Positions 14,410 through 14,520 of a stretch of DNA of 14,520 nt are shown here, piece by piece. The position numbers were made by a program, and so were the translations under genes. The stretch lies in NCBI GenBank assembly GCA_937965785.1, contig CALCKT010000002.1, forward strand, positions 1-14,520. Reading direction: 5' to 3'. Numbering within the stretch: the first letter of the stretch is position 1; each line of letters opens with the position of its first letter. The stretch comes from an uncultured Propionibacteriaceae bacterium. Lineage in GTDB: Bacteria > Actinomycetota > Actinomycetes > Propionibacteriales > Propionibacteriaceae. The notes beneath the pieces were generated by a model, which worked only from the letters and a program-made list of their open reading frames with translations, did not search any database and was not told the origin of the DNA.

Positions 14410-14440
14410 TTGGCGTCCCCGGCCGTTCACCCGCTAAGCT
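14410..14440 (+). promoter_or_regulatory. Possible tRNA-Pro promoter
   Basis: TTGGCG at 14410-14415 and TAAGCT at 14435-14440 are separated by 19 bases, slightly long. Transcription would start about 20 bases before the mature tRNA, a usual 5' leader length. The intergenic region 14349-14465 holds only this and the ldt promoter candidate. Confidence 0.4.
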
Positions 14441-14465
14441 ACCCGAGCCGCGCGTTGAGCGGTTT

Positions 14466-14520
<55 letters not shown>

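Overview
This window is high-GC DNA from an actinobacterium. The family-level clues are RbpA (an RNA polymerase-binding protein restricted to Actinobacteria), an Lnt plus polyprenol-phosphate-mannose synthase pair, an FxsA-like gene beside rbpA, a divergent actinobacterial MurA paralog, an LdtMt2-like L,D-transpeptidase lipoprotein and start sites that look leaderless. A relative of Propionibacteriaceae would fit, but that is a guess from gene content. Nothing suggests a plasmid, phage, transposon or CRISPR locus; this looks like chromosomal core DNA. Coding density is very high and no stretch above about 120 bases lacks a gene.

Left part (1-2774): the 3' end of a MurA-family enolpyruvyl transferase on the + strand converges, with a 6-base gap, on pdxY (pyridoxal kinase, - strand). 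A 59-base divergent intergenic region separates pdxY from a + strand glycerophosphodiester phosphodiesterase gene. That gene is followed by rbpA, which carries a near-perfect ECF-sigma type promoter (GGAACC-N16-CGTT) over the phosphodiesterase stop codon.

Middle and right part (2755-14348): eleven genes run on the - strand without a visible break. In transcription order they are ldt (L,D-transpeptidase lipoprotein), mnhAB-C-D-E-F-G (complete Mrp/Mnh cation/proton antiporter with A and B fused), metX-metW (homoserine acyltransferase and partner), lnt (apolipoprotein N-acyltransferase), ppm (polyprenol-phosphate mannose synthase) and fxsA. Most junctions are 4- or 8-base start/stop overlaps; the largest gaps are 35 bases (ldt/mnhA) and 25 bases (mnhG/metX). 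fxsA ends 20 bases inside the end of rbpA, tail to tail.

Right edge: a tRNA-Pro (anticodon GGG) starts on the + strand, divergent from ldt, and is cut by the window end.

Functionally the window mixes cell-envelope work (MurA, Ldt, Lnt, Ppm), ion homeostasis (Mrp), methionine and B6 metabolism, and stress-linked transcription (RbpA). I see no unknown defence or mobile system. The points most worth following up are the stress-type promoter of rbpA, the tail-to-tail rbpA/fxsA overlap, the long co-directional array that ties Mrp to methionine and lipoprotein genes, and an MnhE that lacks its usual N-terminal helices.
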